64,000 bases of DNA from Morchella semilibera. Its lineage: Eukaryota; Ascomycota; Pezizomycetes; Pezizales; Morchellaceae. Below, piece by piece: positions 1 to 12,717 of the stretch; within the stretch, counting starts at the first letter, position 1; each line of letters opens with the position of its first letter. The stretch is taken from NCBI GenBank assembly GCA_009192285.1, contig WBVU01000004.1, positions 2,130,001 through 2,194,000 on the forward strand. Direction: 5' to 3'. The position numbers and the translations under genes are program-made. The notes below the pieces were generated by a model. It made no database searches. It was not told where the DNA came from and was given only the letters and a program-made list of their open reading frames with translations.

Positions 1-1336
1 CGGCGAGCTGCCCCCGGCACCGCAGTTGCCACTTGCAAACCCTGTAGTGTTCAAGAAGCCCCTACCAACCGCCTTCTGCTCGGCAGCTGTTATCCCCGCG
101 AATGCGCCAGCGAGCCCGCAGAAGATGCTTGTGCGGCCCGGGAGCAGTAGCAGCATCGCAAGCATGAACCTCATGAATACGCTCAAGCGCACCGGTACCG
201 CAAACACCAGTGCCGACTCTTCCAGTAGTTTTCTGAGCTTCCTGTCCTTCTGGAGCAACGCCCGCACGGGGTCCACGGCGCCCAGCGAGACTAGCACGCA
301 GCCGGACGAACCCCTCCATGCCGCGATCAAGATTGGCACGGGGGAGCGCGATGACTTCAGCCGCGGCCTCTACCTGGACGACGAGGACCTGCAGCATCAC
401 CACCACCACCACCATAAACATGTACACCACAATCCCCCGCCCACTCTTCACCCGTACGGGTTCATCGAGAACGAGGTGCGCATATCCGTTGATGAGAGCG
501 ACGGCGTTGTAGACGTCGACATTCCAATGCTGCCGATGGACTTTGGGACTACCTTTACCTCACCAATCAGCAGTCCGTCCAGCGGCGGCGCATGGCCAAC
601 GCTCATGGATGCCGCGGCCTCCTCGGGACTCATCCGCTCAAATAGCATGTCCTTCTCCTCGGCTATGCTCATGCCCAGCTTCATGCCCGATCACGACGAT
701 GCGGGCCTGAACGTGGCTGGTTGGATGGATGACGAGCTCTTCCACCCCGACTTTGCCCTGCAGGCCGTCAAGCCCTATCCCGACCTCGAAGAGGACATCA
801 AGCGTGCCATGCGCTCTGAGCCCACCCCCCCTCACCCCGCATCCAACACCCCCTCATCCGAGTCTGGCGGACAGGGTGGATGGATCAACGTATGCTCAGT
901 CCTCATTGCGGACACCAAGAGGCTACAGATCAAGCGCCTACGTCTCCGCCGCCGCTCAAAGAAGTCTATGACCACGGCACCGCCGGCCCCAAGCGCACTC
1001 AGCGCACACAGACATCTCCACCCGCCTGCGCCACAGGTTCAGGAGGACGATGACGAGGACGAGGAGGAGTGTCTGGATGAGGAGGTGGTGTGCGATGTTG
1101 ACGACGTGCTGGCAACGGCGGTCGAGGGCGTTATTGCGGGCGCGGCGGACGAGGAGGAGAATGTGGGCGTCCAGGTGTGCAAGTGCATGGTCCTGGGCGC
1201 ACTCGAGAACGTGGTCAAGGCCGTGGCGGTGGGCAAGGGGAATGTGGTGGGAAATGTGCTCACGGAGGGAGTAGCAAAGTGGTTGAGCGAGGTGGAGGAG
1301 GCGGCGACGGCGGCGGCGGCGGCGGCGACAGCCTAG
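1..1336 (+). CDS. C-terminal part of a low-complexity hypothetical protein (5' end outside window)
   Basis: The reading frame is open from base 2 to the TAG at 1334-1336, with no start needed inside the window; the first in-frame ATG is at 125, so the gene probably begins upstream. I do not recognise a family. The protein is Ser/Pro-rich, with a histidine run (HHHHHHHKHVHH, coded near 395-430), a basic patch (KRLRLRRRSKK, near 930-965), an acidic stretch (EDDDEDEEE) and an alanine-rich tail coded by GCG repeats just before the stop. The segment between the acidic stretch and the tail, with CKCMVLGALENVVKAVAVGKG, looks helical and may be its only folded part. Composition matches a disordered regulatory protein; no function is assigned. 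Codon GC is much higher than in the T-rich DNA after the stop, which supports real coding. Confidence 0.65.
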   Translation, partial: GELPPAPQLPLANPVVFKKPLPTAFCSAAVIPANAPASPQKMLVRPGSSSSIASMNLMNTLKRTGTANTSADSSSSFLSFLSFWSNARTGSTAPSETSTQPDEPLHAAIKIGTGERDDFSRGLYLDDEDLQHHHHHHHKHVHHNPPPTLHPYGFIENEVRISVDESDGVVDVDIPMLPMDFGTTFTSPISSPSSGGAWPTLMDAAASSGLIRSNSMSFSSAMLMPSFMPDHDDAGLNVAGWMDDELFHPDFALQAVKPYPDLEEDIKRAMRSEPTPPHPASNTPSSESGGQGGWINVCSVLIADTKRLQIKRLRLRRRSKKSMTTAPPAPSALSAHRHLHPPAPQVQEDDDEDEEECLDEEVVCDVDDVLATAVEGVIAGAADEEENVGVQVCKCMVLGALENVVKAVAVGKGNVVGNVLTEGVAKWLSEVEEAATAAAAAATA

Positions 1337-2082
1337 GAGGGCGGTGGTTTGTGTTTTTTTAACTCTTTTTTTTTTTGTTTATTTTAGGACCTTTTTATTT
1401 TTATTTTTGAGTGTTGCGGTCTGGCTGGTCGGTCGGTTTTTTTTTTTTTCGGTCTTTTTGGTTATGTTCTGGTTTCTTTTTTGGTTGGGCTGGGTTCAAT
1501 GGTTCCCCTTCGTCTCTTTCTTGGTCTTACTACTAGCATTGCGTCTCATGGTTGGTGTGGTTGGGGTTCTCTTTTTCTTTTTTTGCGTTTTCTCTTTTGG
1601 TGGGATTAGGATTTTGCATTTTGGAGTTTTTTTCTCTTGTTTGTTTGTGCGCGGGAAGGTGGTGGGTTACCGGTGGCATTTTTTTTTATCACGGGTTTTT
1701 TTTTCTCTCTTACTACTACTACGGCTGGCTGGGGATCTTTATTACTACTACTGCTACTACTACTTGCTATTATTACTATTACTACTACAGCAGCAGGGGG
1801 AAGAGAGGAGAGAAGGAGAAGGGAAGGGAAGGGAAGGATGGATAGTAACATAACTACTTGCTAACCTACTACTTACCTTTTTTTTTTTTACTACTTTACT
1901 TACTACTATCTTATCTCTGTGTCTCAATAGCTACTTCTAATCATTGCCTCCGTTCCGTCTGGCTTGGTTCCCCCCCCCTTTCTCCATCTTCTGTTTCTAG
2001 TTGTTTTTTTTTTGGGCTGGCTGGCTGGTATATAGCTTCTTCTTCTTCTTCCTTCCCCCGTTCTTTCTTGGGGCGGGGGAGT

Positions 2083-2110
2083 GTATGTATGTATGTATGT
2101 ATGTATGTAT
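2083..2110. repeat. (GTAT)n microsatellite
   Basis: About seven perfect copies of the tetranucleotide GTAT in gene-free DNA. Confidence 0.9.
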
Positions 2111-3462
2111 GCATAGGAATAGTTCTAGTCTTGGAGAATGGAGTAGGTGTGTGGTTAACTATGTAATTGCTACCTACTCTATGTACCTGGCTGTGATTGT
2201 GATCCTTAGCTATAACTACATGTACATAGGTATTACTGACTAAACTCCCCCTGTGGTATTTTAAAGACTTCTACATGAGCATACCTGACCTGGCCGGCTG
2301 CGTCTCCCGCACTGCTATCAGTATTGTTGGAGCCATATGTGTAGAGTAATAAAACACCCCCCCCCCCTCCCAGGTATTAATTACTACCACACACCACACC
2401 AGTGGTTTGAGCCGGGACCCCGGGATATCGTATCGTACATACACTACATACATACATACATGTACGTACGACGTCTGTCTATCGCCCATCGTGCATACAT
2501 ATGTGCGTGTGCGTGTGTACCTGTATAGCAGGATTAGCGAAGCTGGAGTTGCCCCCCCCCCCCTAGATACTGATACTGATACTGGATACTGGATATGGGG
2601 GGCAAGGGGGTGCGCCCATCTGGGTATATACTGATACCCGGCTTATCGCTTTCGTATTGCGTAGCAGCGCTTCTTACCCAGATTGCTACTCTACGTACTT
2701 ACATGCCAGCTTAGCTGGAGATAGAGAACACCCATGAGCTAGCTAGCTCTACATACATAAGCTATGGCCCACCAGAGTTGGGGAAGGGGGGAGATAGAGA
2801 TAGCTATAGATACGGGTTCTATAGCTAGCTAGAACCAATATCACCCGGCCCGACGGCCAGGTATGGTATTGGACGGAGCAAGTAGGAGAGTGGGTGAGAG
2901 ATTTAATCTCTCTCCCTCACCTCACCTCACTGTTCTATTCCTTACATGAAGAGTAGGTAATGGTGGACGCTTTCTAAAACGGTTTGCACGTGTTCTCGCC
3001 GGGTAAATTCAGACCTCCTTTCCTCCTTTCCTCCTTTCCTCCTCCCCCCCTTTTCTTGCTTTGTAGGTGCTTTGTACCCCCGGGGGGTACTGGTACGGAT
3101 TTGAAGGCTTATCTTTCTGTTGGGATTGGGGGTATGGTATGGGAGCCGTGTAAACGTTTATCCTGAGAAGGGGCATGTACAGACGGATAGGATAGATGTA
3201 GATATGGGGAGAGGTTGCTGTTTCATGCCAAGAGGGCTACTAGCTAGCTCTATGCACATATATGTAAACATTAGTTATGTAGTTCTCGGAAAAATAGTAG
3301 TCCGCCCCCCGGCTGGCTTATTTCTCTGGGGATGACGCCGTGGCTTTTTGGGGGGGGTGGTTGGATTGCAGATATGTAGATATGCAAGTAGTGATAATAA
3401 TAATAATAAGTGAGGCTCTATGATATGTGAACCACCAGCTGTCTCGCGACTCTTCTTCCTGC

Positions 3463-3487
3463 GCACACACACACACACACACACACA
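3463..3487. repeat. (AC)n microsatellite
   Basis: Twelve alternating AC units, followed about 20 bases later by a long C run. Confidence 0.9.
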
Positions 3488-5722
3488 TGCGGAGATAACC
3501 TGTTTTCCCCCCCCCCCCCCTCCCTCGTCGTAAATGAGATGTCGCTCGCTTGCCTTATCTCGAGCCTACCATAAACCCCTTCCTCACTGTGAAGAACTCT
3601 AAATAGGAACGCACGCTTGGACTCACACATGCGGTGTAAAGTAGCACAGTCAGCAGCGGAACTTCCCACCCGGGGTCCGTGCGCCTTATTAGACGCGGAC
3701 ACGCGGCGGCGCGCTTAGGGGTGTGGGGGGGGATCGGAGAGGAGGTCTTGATCGGGGGGGGGGGGATCGTGGGGTTTGTTAGCGCCGCATGGGGGGGTGT
3801 GTTTCCGTGGTGGTGGGTTTTGTTTGGTGGTTCGCCGGCGCGAGTGATAGTTAGTGAGTGGATGGTAACCACCCACCCCCCCCCCCACGGGCCAAGATCA
3901 AATCAGAATATTACCACGGTAGGTATCGTCGTTATTGGAATTTCTTTCGTGAAGGAGGGGGGGGGGATGTTTAAAATCCGGTGTATGTAGCTATTCTAAA
4001 ACCCACGAGACAACACGAGGGTCTGCTGTAAATGTGTGTAGCTAGCTGGGGGTGTATCTTGGAAGTAGATAACAACCAAAACAAAAAGTTCGTCACGACC
4101 GTGCTCTCTCTCTCTCTCTCACTCCCCCCCCCCCCTTCAAGGCAAGGCGTTTAATGAGAGAAACCACTTATCTCCCGAGTCTCATGAGTAGGACCGTCTA
4201 GTGCCACGTGGATTTCAACGTCAAAGCTTTTTTTTTTTTGTAGGTAGATTATCGCCTAGTAGGCCGGGCTAGACATGCCCAGGATCTGTCTGGTGCACAC
4301 TAACATATACGGCCTTGGCAACTTTGCGATTCCTGTTGTAATCTTAATTTCTATCATTACAGTACTACAGCGTGTGGTAAAAGTATTGTAGAGTAGAAGT
4401 ACGGGAGGAGCCCTATTGGCCAAATCAGCTACTCAAACCCTGTTTTGAGACGCCCTGTTTCTACAATAGTTCTATATACAGCGAGTATGCAGTGCACCAG
4501 ATTCTGAGCATGTTTCGGCCTGCCAGGCAGTAGAACACGGCGCATACACCTTTTTCTGGTGCTTCACAAATAGGGGGGACAGACGGGCAGCACCCGCGGG
4601 AGAGACGACAGCCCCGTCTGAGCTGAGAAGATCGACAGTTTACGAACGTACCACGCGGGTTTGGGTAAGCTGGCCGTGGTTGCAATAGTTCCCACTGTCA
4701 ACAGGCTTGCCCCTACACGTGTAGGGGGCGTTTGGAGCGTTTCTTTGTGAGCGATAATATTTAACGATGATCTTCCCCCCCCCCCCTCTAGTATGGCGAT
4801 CTTTCTCATGTAAGCCTCCCGCACACCCCCGGACAGTACCCCATACTTTCCAACTTCCAAGACGAACAATGTCCTGGTCCTGGTAGCACAGCGGCCGAGT
4901 GGGGAAAAGGAAAATGTGCTTTTGAAACTCGTGGGGAGTGAGACCTTGGCCGGTGCAAGCTTGGTTTTTTATATCACATCCGCGGAACGTCGTCGTCGTC
5001 GCTCCAGAATGGGCACAGGCTGCAGAGAGAGGGAGAGAGGGAGATGAGAGAACGGCTAATTTGATGGTAATGATGATGATGATGGTTTCTGAAGGATTTT
5101 TTTTTTTTTTAGGCTCATGAGCGGAAGTTGAGACCTGACATGAGACTGAATGATGATGTTCAGCCGTCGTGGGTAGCGACGATCCTACCAAGCGTGTTTG
5201 GCAGGATAGAACTCGGTAGGTAGGTAGGTGCAGAGGCCGGCCGGCTGGACACGACGTCTCATTGCTACATGGAGATGGTGTAATTTAGCAATTGTGCAAT
5301 TATAGATCACGCGGTGGCACGAGGGTAATTGCAAAGTTCTGCTTAATTTTTTCTGCTCTGCTTCTCTCAAAAAGATACCTTCTTAACTAGACCGGCTTGT
5401 TATTTACCCAGCTAGTTGGTTTTTTTTGGGGGGGATATTTCCCGGGTTAGGTGCATGCTAGCCCTAGGGCTTAATGGTATCTCACTCGAGCTCTACTAGC
5501 TATATATTTAATTTATACCTGACCGCCCGAATGCAAAGCTAGCACGGCCAACCAAAAGGAGGAGGGCTTGCACTTCGGGCATGTAATGCGAGGTCTAGTG
5601 TTTTGTGCAGCGCTCCCTTTCCCTTTCCCATTGGCATTTTCCAAACTAGTGACACACATACTAACCCTCTTTGGTGACTATTAGTAGGAATTTCAATACC
5701 CTAGTCACAAAGAGAGCGCCAC

Positions 5723-5746
5723 AAAAAAAAAAAAAAAAAAAAAAAA
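5723..5746. repeat. Poly(A) tract of 24 bases
   Basis: An uninterrupted run of 24 A, the longest homopolymer noticed in the window. It lies just after an imperfect hairpin (CTCTTTGGTGACT pairing with AGTCACAAAGAG, about 5668-5714). Confidence 0.9.
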
Positions 5747-6292
5747 CTTGCCCTAACCAATAAAAACTGAATGATTCCTTGGAATTGTTCAATTAAAAAA
5801 ATAATTACAGGCTGATGTAGTAATGGGAAGTGGGTATGGGTGTTTTATGTAGCGGTGCATAACTAGGCCAGGCCGCGCATATAACCTGTTCAACTAAACT
5901 AGGGCACTAGAATGTGGGCAGTTAGCTAGCACGATCCCATTGATCTTGGAGTACTCCTTTACGCTATAAAATATCGATTGTTCTTTGGCGGGTAACGTTA
6001 CTCCGGAACTACTTTTCAGACAATATATCGTGTGTTTGATCTTAGGCCGCTAGTGGCCAAAGATTCGAGTGAGGTGGAGGAGATACTAATTAATAGTAGT
6101 ATTATTGTTTCCCTTAATTTTTCTAAGGATGGGATGGGTGTTTGGTGGGGTAGAGTATTGAGGAATAAGAGTATTCAGTCATGATTTATCACTCGCTATT
6201 GATAAGGTCTAGTAAGATAGGTACGCCCACAAGTAAGGGTGTAGCTCTGTAATTCATTTTTTAAGCCTAAACGCTTCCCGCGGGGGGGGGGG

Positions 6293-6330
6293 GGCAACCT
6301 TCTCCTTATTTGGCAACCTTCTCCTTATTT
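6293..6330. repeat. Tandem duplication of a 19-base unit
   Basis: The unit GGCAACCTTCTCCTTATTT occurs twice head to tail (6293-6311 and 6312-6330), directly after a run of G. It looks like a recent slippage or repair duplication. Confidence 0.9.
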
Positions 6331-6872
6331 AAAAGGGAGGGGAAAGGAGGGGGAGGGTTGATTGGTACTTCATACGTACTCTACATGCATGCAGCGAGGA
6401 GGAAGGAGAAAAGCAGTGCTGGGTGTGCCACGGAAAATAAGTAATCGCCTCCCCAAAAAGTATTAATATACGCTGTGATTGATCTACGGCTACCGGTAGT
6501 GGGTTGTGAGGGTATGTAATTGAGATTTAGTTGTTGTATCATGATATATCACTCGGTTAGAGTTATGAATAGGGTAAATTATAGCATTGACTAGTGCAAG
6601 AATTATACTTTATTATGAGAAAAATAACTTGAGAATAAACCTATTGCTCCGTAAATAGAAAAATGTGGACTAGATCTTCCAAGACAAAAAATAATAAGAC
6701 GGCATTAATAACGTCTAGACAATTCTGTAACCACCTGATAAAGTCCTTAACTTTTAAAAATTCACCCTTAAATGCAGACAAGTAAAACAAAAAAAGAAAC
6801 GGGGGAGTAAAGAAAACCCTCCTTACTTTTTATAAACGAGAACTAGGCTTTAAAAGTAGAGTATCCTCAGTG

Positions 6873-9800
6873 CTAGGTATACTTCAACGAAAGATGAAAA
6901 TCCTCCGGAACATCCGCGATACTACTCCTGCCACTCTGTAGCCCATTTTGCAGACCCATACTTGATCTCCCGACCCCGTGAACATTGCTCGCAACTGTAG
7001 TTGGACTTCCTGCCCCCAACGGCCCCAATACCGGACTCGCCAGCTGTGCTGGGAAAATTGGCGGCTCGATTCTCGGAAATGGCGATGGAAGGACACGACT
7101 ACTGGTCATACTAGCGCTAATGGCTCCAAGGCTGGCATCGTCGTATGTAACAACATTTTTGCTACTAATAACCACGCTCCTGAAAAATTTCTTCAACGCC
7201 TCAGGTTCGTTGCAGAAGCTCTCAAAGTCGGCTATAAGAGATTCCGGCGTAGTCTCGGTCGCTGGTGATGGGCCTGATAGGGGAGTAATACGGTTAACGC
7301 GGGTTGAGTAACTCCTGTTAGCCATCATGAGAAAGTGCCCTTCATCATTGACTTGGGCAAAGAGGGATCCAGTCTTGTGGATGTACTGGCTCCAGCGGTA
7401 GTTGGGAACACCCCAAGAATATTTGACCTTAACATCGACAGGGAAGTTACGCGCGCTTTCAATGTCGAGGACGAAGCCAAACTTCTTGAGGGCCGCCTTA
7501 TGATAGAAGTGAGGGTCGTTGTTTGCGGGAGGGGGCGGAGGGGGCGGGAGGGGGGTAAGGATAGTTGACATCTCCATATTTTCGACTGTTGGGGAGGATG
7601 GCTGCGTATATGCTGGCGGATGTTGAGGCGAAGGTGGTGCTGGTGGAGGAGGAGAACTAAATTTGATGATATATGGGCTTCTGAACGGATTTCTGATTGG
7701 AATAGTTGAAAGCTCTTCAATAGGTGCTTCAACGAGTTTCAACCCATAGCGGTCAACTGTACGAGCCCATGAGGTTAACGAATCCTCGATCAGCTTAGAT
7801 GTTGTATTCATCCAATCTATTCGGATATGATAGCAATTGTCTGGGTTGTGTAGGCGGTCGTAATGAAGATTGATGATTTCCTTGCGGTAACTCTTTTTTC
7901 CCGGGTCAACATCATATTTCATCACTTTACTTAACTCAACTTCTGCCTTCTTTTTCGGAACAGGAGTAGGTGTACGGAACCCAGAAGCATAAGACCCATC
8001 AGAACTATCGTCAGTTATCGTACTACTCCTACTTCGTAGTGGGCTGATGCTTTCATCTCTCATGCTTGATGGAGTCGGTGGAACAGATTTTGAATTGAAC
8101 CCCCCGAACCATCCTGTCCCTTTCGATGTGGGTCTAGGTTGGTGAATCACGAACTGTTCCGCAATACGATAAAAGTAATTTCCATCTCTGAATTCGTGGC
8201 GCTTTTCAACATGTTGGAAAATCCCTGCCTTGAAAAGCTTTGCCCCAATATCCTCTGCCTCTGCACGGGTGAAAACTTCTTTGAAGTTCTCAAGGATCCA
8301 GGTCACCATGTCATCACCCACAAAGCAATTTGTATGATATCTAAGATGCCAACGGCGATTCTCCAAGCGAATACCTCGAGGTCCTTGGAGCTCCTGTGCA
8401 ATTCCTGCTATATCTAGATTCTTCTTGTCGAATTGTTCAGTAGATAGTAGTTGACTACGGCGCATATTGTTATTATCTGCTGGAGGGAGACTTTCAAGTT
8501 CCTGCGCTACAACAACGCTAGGGTCGAAAGTCTTGTAAAGAATCTGTATGGGGTCCTTCTCCTTCCCTTTGGATTTGCTAGAATATTGGCGTTCCTCTGG
8601 TGGGATATAGCGATTGCGTTGGAATAACTGTGTCAATTTCTTGATACCCTCTAGACGGATTTCCTCATCGTTTAACTCGGTGACATTTTCATTATGATTC
8701 TGGTCATGCCGAGCAGGGCGATTGAACATCCCGCTCTTGCGCGCAGACTCTGGCGGGTCATTCGGGATAAGTACAAATCTGGCCCTCCAGTAGCGCAACT
8801 GCTCTGTGAGCGAGTCTTCGTAACCTCCAATATACTGGTCGACGTAGTTCCAATTGTACTCAGTGATGGGTAACTTGAAGGAGGCTTTGACGGGTAGGTA
8901 TTTATCGCTCATGATGGTCTTCATGTAGCTAATATACTCATTGCTAGCCCCAGCCCCAACTAAACCTGACCCGGGGATTGCTGTCATTGGTTTCCTGACA
9001 TAACGCTTCACCTCAACATTGTACTCCTCATCACAAATAAGCTGATGGATTTGACTCCCCAAACTCATGAAACACGAGCTTCCAGCCTTAACCATATAAG
9101 AATGCTCATATATATTGGTATCACCACCAATACCGCCAGTTGCTGCTTTTACACTGGCTCCAACTACAATCTGGAAACCTTGTGCGAGACGCTGCCCAAT
9201 CATTGCACGAACAAGTTCTTCACGGTTGTTCCCCACAGAGTCTTCGGGCTCGTCAACCTCGTTTTGACAAATGACGTACGGATTCTCCTGATATTCGTCG
9301 CGGAGCTGCTCAGCGGTTGGGAAGTGTTCTGTCGTGAGCGGAAGAGCAGCTGGGGAACAAAGACTCTTCCATTTGACAGTAGAGATCTTCAGCGGTTTGG
9401 GGAAAACGTGGTGCCAGCGACGGAATTGGTTCACGACGCTTGGGGGGTTCTTTTTAGGATTGCTCGGGTTAAGCACCTGAACCCACGGCGCAAGAGCGCT
9501 TGTAGGAGAGACAGTCGGGGGAATAACAGCCATTTTATCTTGATTCGCAGTGATATCAATAGATGGGCGTTCCCGCCTTTGCATACCCGCAACCTTCAAG
9601 ATATCCATAGTCCCACATCCGACACCCCGACCTTCAAGTGGACTCCCAGCGAAGGACCTCCGCCTCTCTCTTTCCCTACTAGCGGCCTCCAAAGAGCTAG
9701 TTGCACTGTTCTTGATAGAAATCGGCCTGCTTCCCCAACCCAACTTTTCTGGACTCGGGGCCCCCGCACTACTCCCTTTCTCACTCATCCGGGGACTCAA

Positions 9801-12717
9801 CGGGCTCTTAGGTGGAGCAAGAATACTACTATCACTGGTATCAAATCCCCTAGTAACAGTGACACCGCTTCCCGGGCTACTAAACAAACCCGTTCCAGCA
9901 GCGGTTTCTGTTCCTACAAGTCCTGTCTTTGCAGTTGCTTTTGCAGCACCCCACTTGAATCCGAAACTAATGTTCCTTACCAACCTTGTTGGTTTGCCCA
10001 AGATACCCCCTGAACCTGGCTGCGGTTGTGGTGGCTGTGGCTGTGGTATAATTGTGGTTTCTTGTAGAGTAGTTGGGCCTACCTGCGTGGCCTCCGCAAT
10101 TGTAGCCATCTGCGGTGCCGTAGGGTGCGGCATAACATCGTTCTCCCGCGCCTCAATAGGACTATCGAGCTCGACAATCCGTCTTTCCTTCATTTTCCTA
10201 TCGAAGAAACCTGATCCTGCAAGACTGGCCTGTCCACGCTGCGCATCGCCATGGAAACTGGTTCCAAGGACCATCGGATCTTCTTCCAGCTTCAGTCTTA
10301 GCTTTTTATCGTCATTTTCGCGGCTACCAATCTTACGGTCCCGAGAAGCCTTTTCCAGGTCTCGTAGCTTTGGAAGCGGAGCAAACACAGCCTCATCGTA
10401 GTCATCCATCCATTTAAAAGCGTCTTTAGAATATATTACCTTTGCCCTCCCTTTCCCAGCTGCTATTGACGACCCAGGCGCAATCTCATCTATATCTGGT
10501 GATTTTATCGGTGTCGGCCAGGGTTGCCAGAACGGACTTTCATGTAAGAACGGGACGGAAATCTCAGAAACCTCCGTCTCCATGACACCCATCATTTGCA
10601 ATTCATACATCTTACATCTAGGTTTAAAACCGTGGTTCTTGGATTTGACTTTAACTGTGTCTTTCTTTTTTTCAAATTTCCCGGTAAGGTTATTTTTCTT
10701 CTTAACCTTTTTCTCCGAAGCCGCAGACCAAAACGATATGTCGATCCAGTGGGGAACTGCAAAAACCCATTCTCCTAATTGTGGGGGCTGAGGCTGAATT
10801 TGTGGTTGGGGTGGAATACTCGAGTTCTGGGAACCGATTGTAACCTTTGGCGGTGAGACACCAAGGAAGCTAGGTCTATCATCTTGAGGCTCTTGTGGGG
10901 TCGGAGTAGGACGGGGTGAAGGATTACGGTATTTAAAGAGGGGGACAGTGTGGAGTGGTACTTTAGAAAGGCAGACTAGATCCACGCCCATGCCGTTCAT
11001 AATGAGGCCGTCGGTAGTGGCTTTCAACATGTCATAATCAACCTCAAAATGGCCGGTCCCGGGAGTGATAATTACGACGCTGATACCCGTGCGAACAAGA
11101 TCACGATCAACGTAATCTCGGCTAAATTGAAATGTAGCGAGATTGATAGCCTCGAGAATATTACCATGAATAGCTGCGGAAGGACGGCCAGCGATAATAG
11201 TTTTCTTTTCTTTTGGCTTCGGGGCTTCCTTTTGGGGCGGGATCCTTGGGGAAGGCTGGGAATTGGTTGATGAGGAGGCAGGCCGAAGCATTTCTGTCAG
11301 CTGGGGAGGGAATGTAGCTGGAGTACCAGGGCGGGAGGAAATTGTAGTAGGGATGGTACCGGTAGGTATGGGTGTACTATCTGCGTATGTGCCTGGCTCG
11401 TCTTCTTCAACAGGTTGGACGAGTACATCCCTAAGAAATACAGTGAATTCACGTTTCAGTCGATGAAGGATGATAGTCCAATCTGCCGATGCCATTGAAG
11501 ACACCACCACACGGTAGAAATCTCGATAGCGACGGCCTTCACCTATTCCGATTCCTCCGGGGGTCCCGAGAAATTCTTCGGATTCCTTTCCTCCATTGAG
11601 GATACCTACAGGTTCACCATGCTCATAGACAACTCGGGTGAATAGGACTATGGAGACGAGGTGGTGGGCGTTAACGCGTTTCCACCTTTTGAATAGCTCT
11701 GGGAGGAACCCATTGACAAGCTTATTGAAAACGATTTCACCTCCAACGCCAACGCCAGCGCCGCCTGTGTCTAGCCCTTGATCCCCTTCCCCGCCGTCGT
11801 CGGTATCAAAGTGCCACATCTCGCGTGACATCTGGACAAAGAGAACATAGTGCGCTGATTCAGAGCGAAATATTGGGACCGTATGTGGGGAGAAGTACGC
11901 CGATTGAACCTTTTCTCCGCCAACCCAGATATTTCCTACGGTACCACGAACGGACTGGATAAAAAGAAGTTTTTGGGCGTTGTAAGGGCATGTGTCGGTC
12001 AGGAGAGCAGTGGACATACGCCACATGTCGCTGCGGGAGATGTATTGATCTCGGAAGTAAATTTCTATATGACTGGCTTCATGGTTCTCTTTTTCGACCT
12101 TTGACTCATATCTTCAGCTCCTTAAACTGTCAGTGGCAACCATTAGGGAACTCACAATCGAGACAATCACTGTAGCTCTTGACGGGAAACCAAATAGATT
12201 TGCAACATGATTTGCTAAAGATATCTGTGACCCACATAATTAGGTATTACATCCTGGGCCTGGCGAGAAACCATTGACATACCTGCATATTGGGCATAGA
12301 CCTTTGTTCCGCCGTCAACTTCCTTATCACGAATAAGAACCTCTTCTCCCCTCTGTCATTCTTGGGGTGTAACGGAAATCCCCTCTCTGTTCCCTCCCCA
12401 AATCCATTATTGGAAACGCTTCTTTTCCTCTCCATATTCTCAGAAGTTGCGCCGATACCTCCCACAACTGATGCATCTTCCCCAGCATTATTGCCTGGCA
12501 ACAACCTAACCTCCGCAATATCCCCTGGCTTTGCAATACCAGGCGCAAACAACTCGTAATTAAGTATCGCGTCTTGACGCGATAATGTAGGCTTCGCATC
12601 AGGGTCATGAATCCATAATGTCATCTGCCTGGACGTCTGCACGCCTGGCGTTGGAGTCGCAGGAGGCATGTGGGAGGAGGAGGAACGGGGGGGATGTAGG
12701 TTTGTGGTAGTCGACAT
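6873..12717 (-). CDS. IML1: Iml1/DEPDC5, GAP subunit of the SEACIT (GATOR1) complex
   Basis: Three exons on the minus strand: 12283-12717, 12156-12224 and 6873-12098, giving about 1909 residues. Both introns are short (58 and 57 bases, GT-AG) and frame-keeping. Joining them rebuilds the conserved Iml1 N-terminus: TLWIHDP near residue 31, then ISLANHVANLFGF, IEIYFRDQYISRSDMWRM and FVQMSREMW. In the family, Iml1 with Npr2 and Npr3 forms SEACIT/GATOR1, which stimulates GTP hydrolysis by Gtr1/RagA at the vacuole and so restrains TORC1 when amino acids are scarce. A DEP domain lies at about residues 1405-1490 (RRWHLRYHTNCFVGDDMVTW). It is followed by a Ser-rich linker, proline runs (SSPPPPAPPSP, LPPPPPPP) and the conserved C-terminal domain (FGFVLDIESARNF). 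Long disordered inserts explain its length above yeast Iml1. No damage is seen. Confidence 0.95.

Larger units (their letters stand above)
1337..6872. other. 5.5 kb gene-free, simple-sequence-rich intergenic region
   Basis: No convincing gene is seen. The first 500 bases after the stop are extremely T-rich on the plus strand and probably contain the 3' UTR of the upstream gene. The rest holds many homopolymers (C runs near 2351, 2552, 3507, 4118, 4777; G runs near 3747, 6281), short microsatellites and repeated TAGCTAGC-type palindromes (about 2735, 2827, 3240, 4040). All open frames here are short, low in complexity and lack family resemblance. Confidence 0.7.

Noticed and set aside
1344-1853. 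Plus-strand frame rich in Phe, Leu and Tyr
   Set aside because: A translation of the T-rich 3' flank and TAC/TTA repeats, not a membrane protein.
4640-5191. Minus-strand frame of 183 codons in the gene-free region
   Set aside because: Includes lysine and isoleucine runs from simple sequence, spans several homopolymers and shows no recognisable family or splice structure.
9045-10401. Plus-strand open frames of 322 and 283 codons inside IML1
   Set aside because: They lie antisense to a well conserved gene and share no family resemblance; shadow frames of the IML1 codons.
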